DNA of 30,185 nt, taken from assembly GCA_003218785.1 (NCBI GenBank), contig QHOM01000194.1, positions 1 through 30,185 on the forward strand. Reading direction: 5' to 3'. The notes under the pieces were generated by a model that searched no databases, was not told the origin of the DNA, and worked only from the letters and a program-made list of their open reading frames with translations. This stretch comes from Verrucomicrobiota bacterium (GTDB lineage: Bacteria > Verrucomicrobiota > Verrucomicrobiia > Chthoniobacterales > UBA10450). A program made the translations under genes and the position numbers. Shown in pieces: positions 1 to 7,654 of the stretch (positions are counted from its first letter, which is position 1; each line of letters opens with the position of its first letter).

Positions 1-61
1 AACAAGAAACTGTTAGCAGTTCGTCGCGAACGATTGATCCAATTCACACAATTCGCCTCTT

Positions 62-211
62 CTATTGGGATGCCTGCAGCAGACCTTTGGATTCAAAGAA
101 CTCCCGTGCAATCTTTTTGGCGCGGTTCATTCCTTCAATCATCTTCTGCAGCAGCTCAAGATCGCTGACGTTGCAATCTGCGGCACACGCACAAACGAAC
201 CGACTCAGAAT
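62..211 (-). pseudogene. Possible C-terminal gene remnant (unrecognised)
   Basis: On the minus strand an open stretch of 49 codons ends with TAG at 62-64 and is closed upstream by TGA at 212-214. It has no ATG, GTG or TTG at its beginning. The predicted peptide is amphipathic and helix-like (it contains DLELLQKMIEG and AKKIAREFFESKG), which looks more like real coding sequence than the other frames here. I do not recognise the family. It could be the tail of a gene whose upstream part has been lost, or chance. The rest of 1-294 shows nothing I can name. Confidence 0.25.
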
Positions 212-294
212 TCATCGGGACGGGAGAAGGCGTGCGACAACACGATCTTCAGGATGGCGCAGTCGGGGGTTGACAGTAGGCGGTCGTCGATTCG

Positions 295-1146
295 CTATGC
301 GGCGGATTTTCTACCGCTAACAATTAATGCCTGTGCGGGGAAACTCATTGTTCCGCTCTCAAAGTATCTCCACGCTGCATCGGCAACAGCCTGCTTTACG
401 GTTGGTAGTTGAGTAGGCGCGAGTCCGGCCATTTTCTCCCGCAAAGTTCCGGACATTTTAGTCCGCAACTGCCAGAACTGCTCAAATGAGATCGCCGCTT
501 TAATCTGAAAATTCAGCTGACGTTCGATCACATTTTTAGCGCCAGCATTTTCCAAGATTCCAGCCAGCTTACCGGGAACGGCAAAACGGAATGCATCTGG
601 CGCATCGGGATCCAGTGGAGTACCCTCCACAAATCGGTCTATCACGTCTGTGACAGTCGAAAAGAACGGATTAACTTCTTTTGGACCCCAGACGACAAGC
701 GAGACGCATCCATCCTCGCGAATCACTCTCAGCGCTTCCCGCACCGCAGTGACCGGATCAACGAAAAACATTGCTGATAACCTGCCTACGGCTACATCAA
801 ATGTACGGTCGGCAAACGGTAGGTCATCGGCTGAACATTGCCTGAAGTAGATGTTTGTCAGGCCCCGCCTGCCAGCTTCAGCCTGGGCAGTCTCGACCAT
901 ACCGGCTACAGGATCCGTGTACATTACTGATCCTGTTGGCCCGACAATGCATGAGATTGTGAGCGATGGCTCGCCGCTCCCGCCACCGATATCGAGCACT
1001 TTCTGGCCGATCCCGATCCGCGCTTCTTCGACAAGACCGGCCGTTAATGGCGCGAACATCTGTGCGATCAGCACTCGATACTTGTCCCAATACCGCGCGG
1101 AGGTTTGCCACGCCTCCAGTGCTTTGTTCTGTTCCTCGGGAGTCAT
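295..1146 (-). CDS. Class I SAM-dependent methyltransferase (UbiE/Methyltransf_11-like)
   Basis: This 283-residue protein is predicted to transfer a methyl group from S-adenosylmethionine; the acceptor is unknown. The SAM-binding motif I is plain (VLDIGGGSGEP, about residues 50-60). It is followed by an acidic motif II region (TDPVAGMVETA), a motif like DDLPFADRTFDVAVGR at the end of strand 4, and a post-motif III segment (EALRVIREDGCVSLVVWG). That order is typical of the UbiE/Methyltransf_11 group, in which ubiquinone/menaquinone and many small-molecule methyltransferases fall. The substrate cannot be read from the sequence. It begins at ATG 1146 with only a weak GAG upstream. It lies about 100 nt downstream of the dipeptidase gene on the same strand and could be co-transcribed with it. 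Confidence 0.85.
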   Translation of the reverse strand: MTPEEQNKALEAWQTSARYWDKYRVLIAQMFAPLTAGLVEEARIGIGQKVLDIGGGSGEPSLTISCIVGPTGSVMYTDPVAGMVETAQAEAGRRGLTNIYFRQCSADDLPFADRTFDVAVGRLSAMFFVDPVTAVREALRVIREDGCVSLVVWGPKEVNPFFSTVTDVIDRFVEGTPLDPDAPDAFRFAVPGKLAGILENAGAKNVIERQLNFQIKAAISFEQFWQLRTKMSGTLREKMAGLAPTQLPTVKQAVADAAWRYFESGTMSFPAQALIVSGRKSAA

Positions 1147-1243
1147 TCTGGCTCGACAACCTGACGCGACCCATTCGCGTCAAACTGTAAGTGGTAGCCG
1201 GTTTGACCGGTGGACTGCCGCAAATCTCGAAGAAAAGTCTCGA

Positions 1244-1906
1244 TCATAACCTGCCTTGCGACGGCATTCCGAACGCTCGCAGGGCACGCTTCAACTCCTC
1301 CGGCGGCAAATATTTTTGCCAACCTACGATCACGAAATGCCACCACTCAGTGTGCAGCCCGTAAAAACCAGCATCTTGCATTGCGAGCTGGAGCAAATGC
1401 AGATGCGAGCGAATCGCTGGGTCAGGGCCCCGGTAATGCCACATTGCGGCCGGCGTGAAATCATCAAAGTCGGTGGGCATCAGGACGGGCCGGTTCGACG
1501 TATCGATCAGCGTGGCATCGACGGCAATCCCCCAGCTGTGCAGCGAGCCAGCGCCAGCATGAGGATCGGCGACAAAATCATTGTAATGCGCGGCCTGCCG
1601 CAGCTGCATTTGCACGGATTTAGGGCGATACGCATCCCAGATTTTTAGTTGGTACTGGTAACGCCGCAAAAATGCCTGCGCTGCGACTAAGCGGGACGCC
1701 ACTTCGGGACGCACCAAGGCCCGAGTCCCCGGCGGATATAATGCCTGCCCCGCAACATTATTTGCGCCAGCATAACGCAATTCGATGACGATAGTCGGAT
1801 CAACCGATTTAATATCGACGAGCGGGATGGCAGTTTGCGCGGCCACACACTTCACGGCCATCACCGCAGCAGCGGATAAAATAAAGGGAACGTTGAAACA
1901 TCTCAT
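1244..1906 (-). CDS. Exported VanX-type D-alanyl-D-alanine dipeptidase (peptidase M15D)
   Basis: Predicted zinc dipeptidase that cleaves D-Ala-D-Ala in the periplasm, allowing reuse of the cell-wall dipeptide; in other bacteria relatives (DdpX, VanX) take part in D-Ala salvage or glycopeptide resistance. Zinc ligands and catalytic residues are visible: SLHSWGIAVD gives His123 and Asp130, EWWHF gives Glu187 and His190, and DAYRP gives Arg94 (numbered from the chosen start). The first about 23 residues form a Sec-type signal peptide ending near CVAAQ. I start at ATG 1906 because the frame's upstream extension to 1972 would bury the signal peptide behind 22 polar residues. No vanR/S/H/A neighbours are present, so salvage is more likely than resistance. 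Confidence 0.85.
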   Translation of the reverse strand: MRCFNVPFILSAAAVMAVKCVAAQTAIPLVDIKSVDPTIVIELRYAGANNVAGQALYPPGTRALVRPEVASRLVAAQAFLRRYQYQLKIWDAYRPKSVQMQLRQAAHYNDFVADPHAGAGSLHSWGIAVDATLIDTSNRPVLMPTDFDDFTPAAMWHYRGPDPAIRSHLHLLQLAMQDAGFYGLHTEWWHFVIVGWQKYLPPEELKRALRAFGMPSQGRL

Positions 1907-2066
1907 TGCCTGACCATTCAATAGCTGTCTCTGCCGCGCCTTAGGGTACAGGGATGTAGTATCCCGTAACAACGATCGTTGCGACGATCCTCCCGCTTGT
2001 GTCGAGTCGGCGAATTACTCCGCCGAACTGAGTTCCTGGAGCGGCGAACGCACGGAAGGAATGGCT

Positions 2067-2198
2067 TCAATAACCCCAAGCGCTCCAACCTTGGTGACGA
2101 TCGGAACCTCTCGAAAGGTCGAATCGTCTTCTATTGTTGAGGTGATAAAATAATTTTTGCATCGCCTTACCTCGGCAGAAAACTTTCTTCGGGTTCAC
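2067..2198 (-). pseudogene. Degenerate start of a second TolB/TPR-type gene
   Basis: A GTG at 2198 overlaps the stop codon of the TolB/TPR gene (GTGA arrangement) and opens a 43-codon frame. Its first residues, VNPKKVF, closely match VNPKKFF near the start of the neighbouring gene at 3978, and about 18 of 21 bases agree between 2178-2198 and the corresponding part of that gene. The frame then loses similarity and stops at 2067. I read this as the leftover 5' end of a tandem paralogue. A short coupled ORF is the alternative. Confidence 0.4.
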
Positions 2199-2713
2199 TG
2201 AATTCCTTGTCGGGCAAGCGCTTTCGCCGGATCCACGCCCATCCGCCGCAAGAGGTCCGCGAAACGTGGATCGGAACGGAGTGCACGAAATTTTGGATGG
2301 CACGCCATGTCATACATCGGCGCGGAATGCTCATCGAACGCGCGTTCCAGCCAGCGAAAGGCTTCTTCTTTGTCGCCTAGTGCCACATAAACCGCCGCAA
2401 TTGAATCGGCCGCGACATATTGCTGGCGCGACTTCTCTATTCGCTGATTAAGAACACGGCGCGCATCCTCCAGCCGTCCCATCTTCGCATAGGTGATCGC
2501 CAGCCCAGCGCTGGGCGAATGCGTCACAGTTTGCGCTTTTTCATAGAGCGCAACCGCCTCTTGGAGGTCACCTTTCTCGCGATAGGCATCGGCGAGCGCC
2601 GAATCAAAATAGATGTAATTCGGATCGACCTGAAGCACCCGTTTGCCCGCACTGATCGCGTCGTCCAGCCGATCGGCCGCGACATACCTTTCGGCAGCGG
2701 AGCTGATTATCAT
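2195..2713 (-). CDS. C-terminal TPR fragment of the frameshifted TolB/TPR protein
   Basis: This 172-codon frame carries tetratricopeptide repeats (for example RLDDAISAGKRVLQVDPNYIYFD, DLQEAVALYEKAQ and RLEDARRVLNQRI) and the usual end of the family (FRALRSDPRFADLLRRMGV). It continues exactly where the upstream frame breaks off: the upstream protein ends in EKLDPFRR and this one starts MIISSAAERYV. Family members run DP-x-x-P-x-I through this point without a break. One missing base in the CGCCGATG stretch at about 2713 would explain the shift. The two frames overlap as ATGA, so reinitiation is conceivable, but the fragment has no function I can assign on its own. It is most likely the second half of one gene of about 590 codons. 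Confidence 0.75.
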   Translation of the reverse strand: MIISSAAERYVAADRLDDAISAGKRVLQVDPNYIYFDSALADAYREKGDLQEAVALYEKAQTVTHSPSAGLAITYAKMGRLEDARRVLNQRIEKSRQQYVAADSIAAVYVALGDKEEAFRWLERAFDEHSAPMYDMACHPKFRALRSDPRFADLLRRMGVDPAKALARQGIQ

Positions 2714-3978
2714 CGGCGAAAGGGATCGAGCTTCTCGGCTTCCTGAATTTGCTTCACGCCCTCATCGCAATCCCCCTGGTCCAATTTGAGCCACGACATA
2801 GAGAAATGCGCAGTAGCTGAATTACGATCGAGCTGTAGCGCGCGTTTGATCTCAGCCTCTCCGCCCGCGACATCTCGATCTATCAAGAATTTTGCTTCCC
2901 CAAGATAGCAGTGTGCATCCGCATCCATGTCATCCAAAGCGAGCGCTTTCCATGCTGCTTCTTTCACCTTCGGGTAGGCTTCGAGTGGCCGTACGTAGGC
3001 GTCCGCAAGCTGTTCCCACGCTTTCGCAATGCCGGTCCACGCGCGCGCGAAGTTTGGATCTTTGTCGAGGGCCTGCTGAAAGAAGATGAGACTTTTCCGC
3101 AAATTTTCCTCGTCGCTCTTGTTCGAGTAATACAAGCCCTTCAAGTAAAGATCATATGCTTCAGTGCTCTCGGGTGTTCGGACGGGCGGCGCGACCGCCA
3201 GCTTGATCTTCAACGCATCAACAATCGAACGCGTAATCTCATCTTGAACGGCAAATACTCCCTGCAATTCGCGCTCGAATGTGTCCGACCAAATGTGAAA
3301 ACCATTACGCGCGTTGATCAATTGCGCCGTAATACGAATGCGGTTGCCTTCCCGGCGCAGACTGCCTTCCAGGACATTTTGCACATTTAGTTTCTGTGCG
3401 ATTTCGCTCATGTCGGCATTTTTGCCTTTGAAAGAGAACGACGAAGTGCGCGCGACGACGCGCAATCCCTCCACCTTCGCGAGCGCATCCAGAATCTCTT
3501 CACTAATGCCGTCGCAAAAATATTCCTGATCCTTTGCCTGGCTTAGGTCGACGAATGGCAGCACCGCGATCGATTTGGCTGACAACTCGACCGACACGCT
3601 CTGCTTGCTTGTAGCAGTGTAACGCCCAAGGAAAAACAAACTCACCGAGATCACCCCGGCAATGACCACAACATAAATCCAGGCGCGGCTACGCGCCGAT
3701 TTCTTCGGCAATTCGTCCGCAATCTTCGTTCGCTTCAAGCCCTCCGGCGTCAGCTCAAACGCCCACGCGATTATTAACGCGATCGGAAAACCGAGCGCAG
3801 TCACCGCGACGAAGACTTTCATCGTCCACGGTGGCGCTTCGAACGTCGGAAATAAGATCGACGCCGCTTGCATCAGCAGCCAGGCGACGACTGCGTAGGC
3901 GATCGCAACCTTGTAAACGTTGCGCCGCTTCAGCTCGGTGAAGAATTTCTTCGGATTCACGGCTTGTCGCGCAGCCAT
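2710..3978 (-). CDS. Membrane TolB-like/TPR protein (adenylate-cyclase-associated type), N-terminal part
   Basis: This 422-residue product is the N-terminal part of a widespread membrane protein. It begins with a conserved cytoplasmic start (VNPKKFFTELKRRNVYKVA), then two hydrophobic segments (about residues 23-43 and 54-74) and a third at about 98-117. A TolB/FlgO-like domain follows (SIAVLPFVDLS...YFCDGISEEILDAL...VARTSSFSFKG...VLEGSLRREGNRIRITAQLI), then TPR units from about residue 270. Relatives occur in many copies in Verrucomicrobiota and Acidobacteriota, often fused to DNA-binding or cyclase domains; their job is not settled, and sensing or protein scaffolding is usual inference. The frame stops prematurely at 2710 and the remaining TPRs continue in another frame (2195-2713). 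It is divergent from the PAP2 gene. Confidence 0.8.
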   Translation of the reverse strand: MAARQAVNPKKFFTELKRRNVYKVAIAYAVVAWLLMQAASILFPTFEAPPWTMKVFVAVTALGFPIALIIAWAFELTPEGLKRTKIADELPKKSARSRAWIYVVVIAGVISVSLFFLGRYTATSKQSVSVELSAKSIAVLPFVDLSQAKDQEYFCDGISEEILDALAKVEGLRVVARTSSFSFKGKNADMSEIAQKLNVQNVLEGSLRREGNRIRITAQLINARNGFHIWSDTFERELQGVFAVQDEITRSIVDALKIKLAVAPPVRTPESTEAYDLYLKGLYYSNKSDEENLRKSLIFFQQALDKDPNFARAWTGIAKAWEQLADAYVRPLEAYPKVKEAAWKALALDDMDADAHCYLGEAKFLIDRDVAGGEAEIKRALQLDRNSATAHFSMSWLKLDQGDCDEGVKQIQEAEKLDPFRR

Positions 3979-4203
3979 TCTAAATTGTCGCCGAAATAGA
4001 GGCAGTTCACTTTCCTTTTGCTACCGGCTGTTGCACGTGGATGCAACGATCCGCATCGGTCTCACCATTGCCGGATTCGGATTTCATTTCGACAGCGGAT
4101 TTTCATGTTTTTCCGTTTGACAGGTGTTTAATGGGCACTAAGCTCACTCGCTCTTTTTGTGACAAACATCCTCATACTCCCCCAGAATTGCCTGGCCTTC
4201 ACC

Positions 4204-4866
4204 ATGGCGAATCCTCTTGCCGGCCCCGATCATGAAGTCGCGGGATGGTTCCACGCGCATTTGACGCGCACATTTGTCAGCGTGCTGCGAGCGTTCACCG
4301 AGTTCGGCTCAAGCGAGTGGATCGGAGTCGTTTTATTTTTCATGGTGCTGTATTTTGTGTGGAAAAAATATTGGCCTTCGCTGGTGACGCTCGTTGTGGC
4401 TGTACCGGGCGGCATGTTTCTCAACGAATGGGTGAAGCTTCTCGTCCACCGACAGCGTCCGTTTCTCGAAGGTCCCTTTGTAGATTGGTCCGGGTACAGT
4501 TTTGCCAGTGGTCACACCATCGGGGCGACCTTGCTTTACGGGCAGCTCGCTCTTTTTGTTCTTCCCGCGATGAAGGGGCGCCACTGGCGGAGGCTTACAG
4601 TTGCTAGCGCTGCGTTGCTGATCGCCTTGGTCGGATTCAGTCGCATCGCTTTGGGCGCGCATTTTTTGACTGATGTTTCCCTGCCATTCCTTTTATTAGC
4701 GAACCTGCGATGGTGCGCGTGGAATCGGCAGAAAAACCCGCGCAAGTCTCCTGAGCTAATCGGACGCCGCGCAGCGCTTGGTCTGCTGCGCGGGATTCAG
4801 GTATTTCTATTGAAGGATAGGCGCATCTTCTTGCGTCGACTCGAATTGCTCTCGAACACGCGATGA
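4204..4866 (+). CDS. PAP2-family membrane phosphatase
   Basis: Integral membrane phosphatase of the PAP2 superfamily, predicted to dephosphorylate a lipid phosphate such as undecaprenyl diphosphate or phosphatidic acid at the outer face of the cytoplasmic membrane. All three signature motifs are visible: KLLVHRQRP (K-x6-RP), SFASGHTIG (PSGH with Ala for Pro), and SRIALGAHFLTDV (SR-x5-H-x3-D). Four or more hydrophobic segments surround them. I chose ATG 4204; a GTG at 4159 in the same frame is an alternative that adds 15 residues, and no clear ribosome site decides. The last about 40 residues follow the final membrane segment, are very basic, and include a palindrome-encoded stretch. The stop overlaps the next gene's start as ATGA, so the pair is translationally coupled. 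Confidence 0.85.
   Translation: MANPLAGPDHEVAGWFHAHLTRTFVSVLRAFTEFGSSEWIGVVLFFMVLYFVWKKYWPSLVTLVVAVPGGMFLNEWVKLLVHRQRPFLEGPFVDWSGYSFASGHTIGATLLYGQLALFVLPAMKGRHWRRLTVASAALLIALVGFSRIALGAHFLTDVSLPFLLLANLRWCAWNRQKNPRKSPELIGRRAALGLLRGIQVFLLKDRRIFLRRLELLSNTR
4767..4793. repeat. Perfect 9-bp palindrome in the PAP2 gene tail
   Basis: CCGCGCAGC at 4767-4775 and its exact complement GCTGCGCGG at 4785-4793 flank a 9-base loop. It falls in the coding part after the last catalytic motif, where extra sequence would be tolerated. It may be a small mobile palindrome or just G+C-rich coding sequence. Confidence 0.4.
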
Positions 4867-5873
4867 AAGCGCCGGGAAAAGTCCAAATAACTGTATGGCT
4901 ACTTGGTCTTGCTGGAGCCGCACTTTTCACAATCCTGCTGATCCGGCAAGGCGCGCCCCAGGTCGGCGCAGCGTTCGCTTCCGCGGGCTGGGCTATTGCC
5001 GCAGTGGTGATTTATCACTTCGCCGTGCCCGTCGTCCTCGACGCAGCTGCGTGGTGGGTTCTTTTTCCAAAATCCGATCGCCTGCCGTTGCGCAGGCTGC
5101 TTTGGATGCGTTGGATCGGTGAGTCCGTCAGCACACTTGTTCCCTCCGCTGCGGTCGGCGGAGACATCATCCGGGCGCGGTTGGCGTCGATCAATGGGAC
5201 GCCGGTGCCAGTCGCAGCGGGGAGTGTGCTCGTGGACGTTACGCTGGGAGTTTTCACGCAGGCCGGATTCACCGTGCTCGGGCTGGCACTGCTTGTCGGT
5301 GTAACTGGGCAGAAAAATTTCGTTCGTCCAACCTTGGTGGGGACGTTAATCGGTGTTCTTGGTGTTTTGGGTTTCTACTTTGTGCAACGGCTGGGAATAT
5401 TCCGTTTTCTCGCCCGCGTCATAGCGCGCCTGGCGAATTCGCCGGAGTGGCACTCGCTGGTGCAGAGTGGCGAGACTCTTGATCGGACCGTTCGCACGCT
5501 TTATGCCCGGCGGCATGCACTCGTGATGTGTTGCGTGTGGACGACTATTTCACTGGTAGGCGGCTCCGGCGAAATTTGGATTGCGCTTTATGCCCTCGAT
5601 CTTCACGCGACATTTGTTAACGCGCTTATCTTGCAAAGCATGGTGTTAACGATTCGCTCGGCCGCCTTTGCGGTTCCCGGAGGTTTGGGCGTGCAGGAAG
5701 GCGGCTACCTTTTCGTCGGAAACCTTCTGGGCATCCCCGGGGATGCGGCCTTCGCCCTGTCACTAATCGCAAGAGTGCGGGAACTGGCGCTCGGCATCCC
5801 GGGGCTCATTTCCTGGCAAGTGATTGAAGCGCGCCGCCTCTTGCGGGCACGCTTGGCAGCAATTGCTCGATGA
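4863..5873 (+). CDS. LPG-synthase TM / HpnL-type flippase-like membrane protein
   Basis: This 336-residue protein has about eight hydrophobic segments and the hallmarks of the lysylphosphatidylglycerol synthase transmembrane domain family (formerly UPF0104). The conserved block ESVSTLVPSAAVGGDIIRA lies near residues 84-102, and a late conserved block AVPGGLGVQEGGYLFVGNLLG sits at about 271-291. Members are membrane domains without the soluble synthase half; some (MprF N-domain, HpnL) are linked to lipid flipping or hopanoid transport. The exact lipid is unknown here. It starts inside the stop of the PAP2 gene (ATGA), suggesting that the two act on the same lipid or lipid-linked sugar. Its 3' end overlaps the convergent kinase-like gene by 169 bases. 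Confidence 0.8.
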   Translation: MKAPGKVQITVWLLGLAGAALFTILLIRQGAPQVGAAFASAGWAIAAVVIYHFAVPVVLDAAAWWVLFPKSDRLPLRRLLWMRWIGESVSTLVPSAAVGGDIIRARLASINGTPVPVAAGSVLVDVTLGVFTQAGFTVLGLALLVGVTGQKNFVRPTLVGTLIGVLGVLGFYFVQRLGIFRFLARVIARLANSPEWHSLVQSGETLDRTVRTLYARRHALVMCCVWTTISLVGGSGEIWIALYALDLHATFVNALILQSMVLTIRSAAFAVPGGLGVQEGGYLFVGNLLGIPGDAAFALSLIARVRELALGIPGLISWQVIEARRLLRARLAAIAR

Positions 5874-6703
5874 CGTCCCAGGTTGGCGATTACGTCTCGG
5901 AGTTTTGCCAGACGCCGTAGTACTTTTGCCGGGTTGCCGAAGCTTGTGCGGACGCCCCACCAGATCCAGCCCATGCCGCTGGGAAGCGCCAGTTGATTTT
6001 CCAAAGCGGCAATCACGCGCGAATTTTCGTAAGCGTTCAAGAAGTAGAGCGTGAAAGGCAGCCATTGCCTGGTCGGAACTACTCCGATCAGGTCGAGGAG
6101 GAAGACGAGCAAATCGTCAGCTTGCCGTGATTTCGCCGGTAACGATTTCTCGTGGATGAGTTCAAAGTCGATCAGCCGCGCGCGGTCAGTTTTCTCGTTA
6201 TACATAACGTTCTCCATGCTCGCATCGCCATGAGACCAAGGGCCGGCAAACTCATCGCTCCAGAGTTGATGAGCCAGGCAATATTCGCGGGCCGCTGCTT
6301 CCAACATCTGCCGAGTCAGTGTACCACGATTCATGTGTTCCCACAGGCTTTCACCCGGCAACTTGTCGACGCAAATTGTCTTTCTGCCGGAAGTACAAGC
6401 GCGAAATCGATCTCCGTTCAGCATTTTAAAACACTTCACTTCCCAGCGCTTCCAGTCTTTGGTGTTACTCCAAAAACGGATCGGTATGCCTGATATGCGA
6501 AAATATAAATTGGCTAGATCGGCCAATTGCTCGCTGTAGACGTTGCGGCACTTAACCACCACTTGCCGACCACGACGGACCTTCTCGTAGGTCGAACTGA
6601 TCTTTAAGGAATCGACGAATGTTGCTGTGGCGTTAGTGAGAGCCTGGGGTACTAGCGGTGTCAGTCGCTCTGCCAAACTTGTCCCATTTTCCCGGAGTGG
6701 CAT
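5705..6703 (-). CDS. Aminoglycoside phosphotransferase/LPS-kinase-like protein
   Basis: This 332-residue protein has the catalytic end of a eukaryote-like kinase fold: HGDASMENVMYN supplies the catalytic-loop Asp and Asn (HGD-x4-N), and ARLIDFELI supplies the metal-binding Asp (DFE in place of DFG). This variant is seen in aminoglycoside, choline and lipopolysaccharide core kinases. The N-terminal lobe is less clear; VVVKCRN could hold the ATP-binding Lys. The substrate is unknown, and a membrane-surface sugar or lipid is a reasonable guess given the adjacent lipid genes. Start ATG 6703 is well supported by AGAGGGG just upstream. The last about 55 residues (rich in Arg, Ala, Ser and Pro) are read antisense to the flippase-like gene and do not look like kinase sequence, so the original stop may have been lost. 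Confidence 0.75.
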   Translation of the reverse strand: MPLRENGTSLAERLTPLVPQALTNATATFVDSLKISSTYEKVRRGRQVVVKCRNVYSEQLADLANLYFRISGIPIRFWSNTKDWKRWEVKCFKMLNGDRFRACTSGRKTICVDKLPGESLWEHMNRGTLTRQMLEAAAREYCLAHQLWSDEFAGPWSHGDASMENVMYNEKTDRARLIDFELIHEKSLPAKSRQADDLLVFLLDLIGVVPTRQWLPFTLYFLNAYENSRVIAALENQLALPSGMGWIWWGVRTSFGNPAKVLRRLAKLRDVIANLGRHRAIAAKRARKRRRASITCQEMSPGMPSASSRTLAISDRAKAASPGMPRRFPTKR

Positions 6704-6753
6704 TGTTCCCCTCTATTCGACTTCCTTGCTCCTGGCGGCCGTATGAATTGGAC

Positions 6754-6855
6754 AGTTAAAAAGTTAAAAAACGTTACAATGTTAAAACGGCGTCTCGAAT
6801 CTGCCGCGGCTCCCTTTCTTTAACGTTGTGACTCTTTTAACTATTTAACCTGCGC
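6754..6855. repeat. Long imperfect hairpin with GTTAAAA/GTTACAA units (copy 1)
   Basis: A left arm at 6754-6786, with repeated GTTAAAAA, GTTACAAT and GTTAAA units about nine bases apart, pairs with 6818-6849. The arms agree in about 26 of 31 positions with one bulge. The A+T-rich arms enclose a G+C-rich loop. The right end reads TTTAACCTGCGC, which recurs at the end of copy 2 (8556-8567). The right arm contains the stop codon of the ancestral UPF0173 frame (6845-6847). It may act as a terminator-like structure for minus-strand transcription. Confidence 0.7.
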
Positions 6856-7012
6856 CCAGCACAATCGTCTCACCAATGTTTATGATCCGCAGCCCGGCTT
6901 TGACGTGACGTTTTTTTAGTTCACGATCGAACGATTCGGGTGTGCCGGTGAGCACGGGAAATGTGGCGTAGTGCATCGGAACCACCGTGCGCGGAGCAAC
7001 CAGTTTCACCGC
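6845..7012 (-). pseudogene. Orphan 3' end of the UPF0173 hydrolase gene
   Basis: Directly behind the in-frame TAA at 7013-7015 the same reading frame continues for 55 codons with unmistakable family sequence (AVKLVAPRTVVPMHYATFPVLTGT, then RIINIGETIVLGAG) and stops at 6845. The HYATFP block carries the conserved late His ligand of this metallo-hydrolase family. There is no frame change, so one nonsense substitution separates it from the upstream part. Confidence 0.8.
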
Positions 7013-7597
7013 TTAAGCCGCGCGTGCGGGTCCCATCGTAAAATGATCGCCAATGCAAACCAGCATGATGTCGATCTCGTTAAATTGCGACACCAGCGCC
7101 ATGTCGGAAAACAAATCTGTGTCACCCGTGTGGTAGATAGTGGGGCCGGCGCGAATCGTGATCACGAGACCTCCGGGTGAACCGCCGTAGCGCGCTCCCG
7201 ATTCATCATCAACAGTAATGCCGGAGCCGTGATGCGCGCGGACGAAAAGGACCTTCACATCCCCATTAAGCAGAGTTAGTTCGCCGCCAAAGTGACCGAT
7301 GGTATCCGTTTCCGCCAACTCCGCGGGATAGCCGAGAGACTTCACCATCGCATCGCCCAGGTCGTACGTCGCTACAAGTTTGGCGCGTGTGCGCTTCGCG
7401 ATTTCGACTGCATCACCGACATGATCGGAATGTCCGTGTGTGATCAAGATCAATTCAACCCGCTTGAGCGCTGCGATTTCCTCCTTGCCTCTCTTGTAAA
7501 CGGGATTCGTCAGCCAGGGATCGATAAGAAGAACATTACCGCTCGGCGTAACGATCTTAAAAGCCGATTGCCCATACCAGGTCAGTTGAGTTTCCAT
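7013..7597 (-). CDS. UPF0173 / UlaG-like metal-dependent hydrolase, truncated by an in-frame stop
   Basis: Metallo-beta-lactamase-fold hydrolase of the UPF0173 type. The metal-binding motif HGHSDHVGD lies about 50 residues in, with further family blocks RAHHGSG, IYHTGDTDLF and IGDHFTMGP. The starting motif (TWYGQSAFKI) and DPWLTNP are also typical. Family members are cytoplasmic and their substrates are mostly unknown. Translation ends at TAA 7013-7015 right after MGPARAA, before the last His-containing block (HYATFP), which lies in the same frame downstream. Unless the stop is a sequencing error, the product of 194 residues lacks a metal ligand and is probably inactive. I start at ATG 7597 to match the family N-terminus; ATG 7606 adds three residues. 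Confidence 0.75.
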   Translation of the reverse strand: METQLTWYGQSAFKIVTPSGNVLLIDPWLTNPVYKRGKEEIAALKRVELILITHGHSDHVGDAVEIAKRTRAKLVATYDLGDAMVKSLGYPAELAETDTIGHFGGELTLLNGDVKVLFVRAHHGSGITVDDESGARYGGSPGGLVITIRAGPTIYHTGDTDLFSDMALVSQFNEIDIMLVCIGDHFTMGPARAA

Positions 7598-7654
7598 ACA
7601 AATCATAAGATCGAAAAGATTCCGCTCGGCAAGGGCGATGAGAAGAATGACGAA

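Noticed and set aside
65..412. 115-codon plus-strand frame at the left end
   Set aside because: It overlaps the end of the methyltransferase on the other strand and has no family-like sequence.
1244..1906. Glycopeptide-resistance (van) cluster
   Set aside because: Only the dipeptidase is present; no vanH, ligase or two-component genes lie nearby.
1907..1972. Longer start for the VanX-like dipeptidase
   Set aside because: It would put 22 polar residues before an obvious signal peptide.
4100..4160. Promoter with TTGACA at 4117-4122 for the PAP2 gene
   Set aside because: No acceptable -10 box occurs at 16-18 bases spacing.
7013..7015. Programmed readthrough or recoded TAA in the UPF0173 gene
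   Set aside because: TAA serves as a normal stop elsewhere in this window and no recoding signal is evident; a mutation or error is simpler.
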